Part shown: one piece after another, positions 61,209 through 64,000 of the stretch
Position numbering within the stretch: position 1 is the first letter of the stretch
Layout: every line of letters starts with the position of its first letter
Assembly: GCA_050946275.1 (NCBI GenBank)
Contig: JBMNUM010000002.1
Location: forward strand, 62,001-126,000
From: JBMNUM01 sp050946275
GTDB lineage: Bacteria > Actinomycetota > Coriobacteriia > Coriobacteriales > CADBOM01
DNA length: 64,000 nt
Direction: 5' to 3'
Notes under the pieces: model-generated
What the model was told of the DNA's origin: nothing
Databases searched by the model: none
What the model saw: the letters and a program-made list of their open reading frames with translations, nothing else
Program-made: the position numbers and the translations under genes

Positions 61209-62111
61209 TCACTTCGAGACGCTGCAGTCGATGCCGAGGTCCTCGAACCGCTGCCGCACGGCCTCGACCTCCGACGTCTCCATCACGGGGACGTCGACGG
61301 CGGGGTACGGCATGTCCAGGATCTCGTACTTGCTCTGGCCCATGCGGTGGTATGGCATGAGCTGCAGATGCGGGTTGCGGATACGCCTCATGAACTCGGC
61401 GGTCTGGACGATGTTGTCCTCGGAATCGTTCACGCCCGCCAGCAGCGGCATGCGGAACAGCACGTTCGCGCCCTCCGAGACGAGGGCAGTGGCGTTGTCG
61501 AAGATCAAGCTGTTCGACTGGCCGGTGTACTGCTTGTGCTTGAGCGGGTTGGCATGCTTGATGTCGAACAGGAAGAGGTCGGTCAGGCCGAAGACCCGCT
61601 CGAACGCGCCCCACTGCACGCAGCCCGCGGTCTCGATCGCCGTGTGTATGCCCGCGCCCTTGAGCAGCTTGAGGAGGTCGTGCACGAATTGGGGGTGGAG
61701 CAGCGGCTCGCCGCCGGAGATGGTGACGCCGCCTCCCGATGCCTCGTAGAAGATGATGTCCTTCTTGGCCTCGTCGAAGACCTCCTGGGCCGTCATGGGA
61801 TCGCCATACGAGGTGAGAGCGCCGTAGTAGCACGTCGCGACGCAATCACCGCACGCGATGCACTTGGAGTAGTCGACGCGGTGCTCGCCCGGCTCGGTGA
61901 CGATTGCGCCATGCTGGCACGCCTGCAGGCACTTGCCGCAGCCATGGCACAGCTGGGCGTTGAAGCCGATCTGGCGAAGGCCGGAGAGCCCCTCGGGGTT
62001 CTGGCACCATTCGCAGCGCAGGTTGCAGCCCTTGAGGAACACGGTCGTGCGGATGCCGGGACCATCGTGAATCGAGTAGCCCTGGATGTTGTTTACTAGC
62101 ACCTTCTCCAC
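61209..62111 (-). CDS. Glycyl radical enzyme activating enzyme 3
   Basis: About 300 residues. Radical SAM cluster CNLRCEWC (Cys29, 33, 36), ferredoxin clusters CHGCGKCLQAC (Cys55-65) and CIACGDCVATC (Cys84-94), SAM site ISGGEPLLHP. Less like activases 1 and 2 than those are to each other, in step with the GRE3/GRE4 difference. First gene of the GRE4 operon. I start at a GTG (62111) after GCGGAGG, giving MEKVLVNNIQGYSIHDGPG; an ATG at 62135 is possible. Confidence 0.87.
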   Translation of the reverse strand: MEKVLVNNIQGYSIHDGPGIRTTVFLKGCNLRCEWCQNPEGLSGLRQIGFNAQLCHGCGKCLQACQHGAIVTEPGEHRVDYSKCIACGDCVATCYYGALTSYGDPMTAQEVFDEAKKDIIFYEASGGGVTISGGEPLLHPQFVHDLLKLLKGAGIHTAIETAGCVQWGAFERVFGLTDLFLFDIKHANPLKHKQYTGQSNSLIFDNATALVSEGANVLFRMPLLAGVNDSEDNIVQTAEFMRRIRNPHLQLMPYHRMGQSKYEILDMPYPAVDVPVMETSEVEAVRQRFEDLGIDCSVSK

Positions 62112-62430
62112 AACCAAAAACCTCCGCGAGATCATTGCCAGCGAGCGCTTTCGAACATGCCCCCCGAGCGAAAAGTGAGTCTTTTCAAGGTTTCTGGTTC
62201 CATGCTATTGGCGCCGCAGGGCACCAACAATCAACCGCTGGATTCCAAACCGAAGGACCCCTCCGAGAACGGAAACCCTCGGTTGCGCAATTGAAGAAAG
62301 TGTTTTCTTTGGTGGAATTTATCGTCGAGATGCAACCATCGGTTGCATTTCTCGCAATGACGCTAGGGACTGCAGCTGCCAGCCCGAGCATGAAGTGCGG
62401 GCGCACAGACAGCGCGCGGCTACGGGAAGA
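62112..62430. other. 319-bp regulatory spacer between LysR and activase 3
   Basis: No gene. Contains the palindrome at 62330-62348 and a half-site CGGTTGCGCAA (about 62280), and a GAGTC start at 62177. Likely holds the promoter of the GRE4 operon. Confidence 0.6.
62330..62348. promoter_or_regulatory. Candidate LysR-type operator
   Basis: ATGCAACC-ATC-GGTTGCAT: perfect 8-bp arms, form T-N11-A, about 220 nt before the activase 3 start and just 3' of the LysR gene. Confidence 0.6.
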
Positions 62431-63366
62431 CTACGTCAGGGGAGCTTTGAGGCCCCCGCCATTCGACGCCGTCTCGTATCCGGTTCTCAGCTGCTCGATG
62501 CAGTAGTCGATGAACTTGCGGGCGTTGCGGTTGAGCGACTGACCCTTCTTGACGATGAGATCGAACTCGCTGCAGACCCCATCGGCGCGGATAGGGATGG
62601 CGACCTGATTGTCGAGGAGGAGCTGGCCGATGTACTCGCCGACGGTGATAGAGATGTTTCCGGTGATCTGGCTGTACGAGATCGTCGCATACGGATCGGC
62701 GCCCCAAAAGTCGATGTTCGGGTCGAAGCCCATCTTCCGGCAGGCGTACGTGAAGTTGTAGTAGATACGATAGCGCTCGTCCGCGATACCGAGGAGCTCT
62801 CCCTGGAAGTCGAGCAGGGTCAGGAACTCGCGATTCGCCAGGGGATGGCCCTTGTCGACGAGGGCATAGAGCGGGTATCGGACAATCTCCTCCACCTCGA
62901 AGATGTTGGTGTCGCTCGGGCCGAAGCAGAAGGCAAAATCCGCTGCGCCCGAGAGAACGTAACCCTCGCAGGCGATGTCGGGCATCTCGTACACGCGGAC
63001 ATTGATGTTGGGATTCGCGACCTTGAACGGCTCGATGGCAATCTTCGCCACACGGTCGTAGCAGCCATTGGCCATGGCCACGGAGATCTCGGAGTAGCTC
63101 GAATCCTCGCGATATGCCTCGAGGCTCGCCTCCATCCTGCCGGCATGGATCATCAGCGTCGATGCGTAGGAGCGCACGCATTCGCCGGCCGGGGTGAGGC
63201 ACAAGCTGTTTCCCTTGCGGTAGATGAGCGTGAGGTCGAGCTCGTCCTCGAGCTTCTTGATGGACTTGCGCAGGGCCTGCTGCGAGATGAAGAGGCTCTG
63301 GGCCGCTTCGGCGTAGTTCTTGCTCTCGCAAAGCTGCAGGTAGTACTTGAGTTGCTGGATCTCCAT
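62431..63366 (-). CDS. LysR-family transcriptional regulator
   Basis: 311 residues. N-terminal HTH: MEIQQLKYYLQLCESKNYAE, AAQSLFISQQALRKSIKKLE, then a periplasmic-binding-like sensor domain with two halves (DFAFCFGPSD, YPLYALVDKGHPLA, GVCSEFDLIVKKG). Same strand and 320 nt upstream of the activase 3 - GRE4 - MFS3 unit, hence its probable regulator. Start at 63366. Confidence 0.9.
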   Translation of the reverse strand: MEIQQLKYYLQLCESKNYAEAAQSLFISQQALRKSIKKLEDELDLTLIYRKGNSLCLTPAGECVRSYASTLMIHAGRMEASLEAYREDSSYSEISVAMANGCYDRVAKIAIEPFKVANPNINVRVYEMPDIACEGYVLSGAADFAFCFGPSDTNIFEVEEIVRYPLYALVDKGHPLANREFLTLLDFQGELLGIADERYRIYYNFTYACRKMGFDPNIDFWGADPYATISYSQITGNISITVGEYIGQLLLDNQVAIPIRADGVCSEFDLIVKKGQSLNRNARKFIDYCIEQLRTGYETASNGGGLKAPLT

Positions 63367-63433
63367 GATGCCACCCGCCTTTGAAAGGATGCGTCCCCCC
63401 TGACGCACAACCGCTTTAGTTCAAGATAGCGGC

Positions 63434-63725
63434 CAAATGGCAATCGCGCAAACCTGCCAAACGACACGCCGCCCCGCTTGAGCTTGAGATCCGCCGTCGC
63501 CCACCGCGCGATGTAGTCCACGATGAAGATGATGACGCACACGTAGTCGAGGACGACGAAATGCGGACGGGAATCGTGCACGCACAGCGGGACGAGCGAA
63601 GCTACGATGACGACCGCCATGACGATCGCGTACACGCGCGATGCCCTCGAATCGCCCTCTCCGCTCAAAACCTCGTATAGCGCCTTGCGGCTCAATACGA
63701 TGCGCCCCCCTATACGATCGCTCAA
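63434..63725 (-). pseudogene. 5' remnant of a voltage-gated-type ion channel
   Basis: About 95 residues: LSRKALYEVLSGEGDSRASR, helix VYAIVMAVVIVASLVPL, helix FVVLDYVCVIIFIVDYIARW, then ADLKLKRGGVSF. This is the S1-S2 part of bacterial Kv-like channels; homology ends before the S3 region and the frame runs into the LysR upstream DNA. Start would be TTG at 63725 or further up. Truncated gene. Confidence 0.55.
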
Positions 63726-63767
63726 ACCACGACCGCTTGCACGGTCCGCCCCGTTATAGCCCGGCTC

Positions 63768-64000
63768 CTAGTACTCGTCGACCTGGATCAGGCTGTAGAA
63801 CTCGGCGTCCGCCACCTCAGCGAGCTTGGCGCGCGCGTTGAAGGGGGTCAGCTCGAGCAGAAATGCGTAGCCCGCCACGCTGCCGCCCGCTTTCTGGATC
63901 AGCTGTGCCGCCGCAACGGCCGTACCGCCCGTCGCGATGAGGTCGTCGACGATGAGGACCTTGTCGCCGGGGACGATCGCGTCCTTGTGCAGCTCGAGGG
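63768..64000 (-). CDS. apt: Adenine phosphoribosyltransferase, 3' part
   Basis: The last 77 codons; the 5' part lies beyond the window. Contains the PRPP-binding motif KVLIVDDLIATGGTAVAAAQL and the typical ending AEFYSLIQVDEY. Salvages adenine to AMP in the cytoplasm. Confidence 0.9.
   Translation of the reverse strand, partial: LELHKDAIVPGDKVLIVDDLIATGGTAVAAAQLIQKAGGSVAGYAFLLELTPFNARAKLAEVADAEFYSLIQVDEY

Noticed and set aside
21889..63366. GRE-associated bacterial microcompartment
   Set aside because: No shell-protein genes or encapsulation-type N-terminal extensions are seen.

Overview
The window is a G+C-rich chromosomal segment with short intergenic spaces and a strictly fermentative gene set. 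It carries pyruvate:ferredoxin oxidoreductase, four glycyl radical enzymes, three glycyl-radical activases, many lipoproteins and a PlsY-type acyltransferase. This points to an anaerobic high-G+C actinobacterium of class Coriobacteriia (gut or rumen type). The class is my inference from gene content; there is no rRNA in the window.

Layout. 0-6.5 kb: envelope and redox genes (degenerate transglutaminase-like protein, frameshifted mscL, a tlpA / CXXC microprotein / polyferredoxin operon, YigZ, a YgjP-like protein without its zinc motif, an unassigned radical SAM enzyme). 6.5-14.5 kb: murB, a PaaK-type CoA ligase, a YbhJ-like aconitase and a glycosyltransferase, with spacers full of repeats and hairpins. 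14.5-21.7 kb: tannase-like lipoprotein, ComEC-type metallo-beta-lactamase lipoprotein, UvrA2-like ATPase, a GNAT acetyltransferase bracketed by two copies of one palindrome. 21.8-25.5 kb: glycyl radical enzyme 1 (GRE1) and its activase. 25.6-33.3 kb: thioredoxin-like lipoprotein, BrnTA toxin-antitoxin, a broken DUF3990 gene, nifJ with an in-frame amber codon, a flavin-type protein, plsY with an in-frame opal codon. 33.3-38.4 kb: an ABC exporter with a MarR regulator, then a PucR regulator. 38.5-47.1 kb: GldA-like dehydrogenase, GRE2, two MFS transporters, a 77-residue membrane protein, activase 2. 47.1-53.9 kb: YtrA-type GntR/ABC operon, a DUF559-like gene, an FtsX remnant, ettA. 54.1-63.4 kb: GRE3, rhodanese lipoprotein, then on the other strand LysR, activase 3, GRE4 and an MFS transporter. 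The right end holds a truncated ion channel and the 3' part of apt.

How it may work together. The 21.8-63.4 kb part looks like a set of radical-chemistry catabolic modules: importer, glycyl radical enzyme, activase, dehydrogenase and dedicated regulators. GRE1 and GRE2 have the usual Cys-x-Glu active site of C-O, C-N or C-S eliminases and share a near-identical 21-bp element at the same distance from their start codons. GRE3 and GRE4 are paralogues in which the usual Glu is replaced by Tyr and the substrate loops differ, so they may form an uncharacterised glycyl radical enzyme clade. No microcompartment shell genes and no arylacetate-decarboxylase small subunit are present.

Two cautions. 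Three normally important genes (mscL, nifJ, plsY) each carry one single-base lesion, which could be sequence error, real decay or readthrough. Functions given for transporters and glycyl radical enzymes do not include substrates, because the sequence alone does not settle them.
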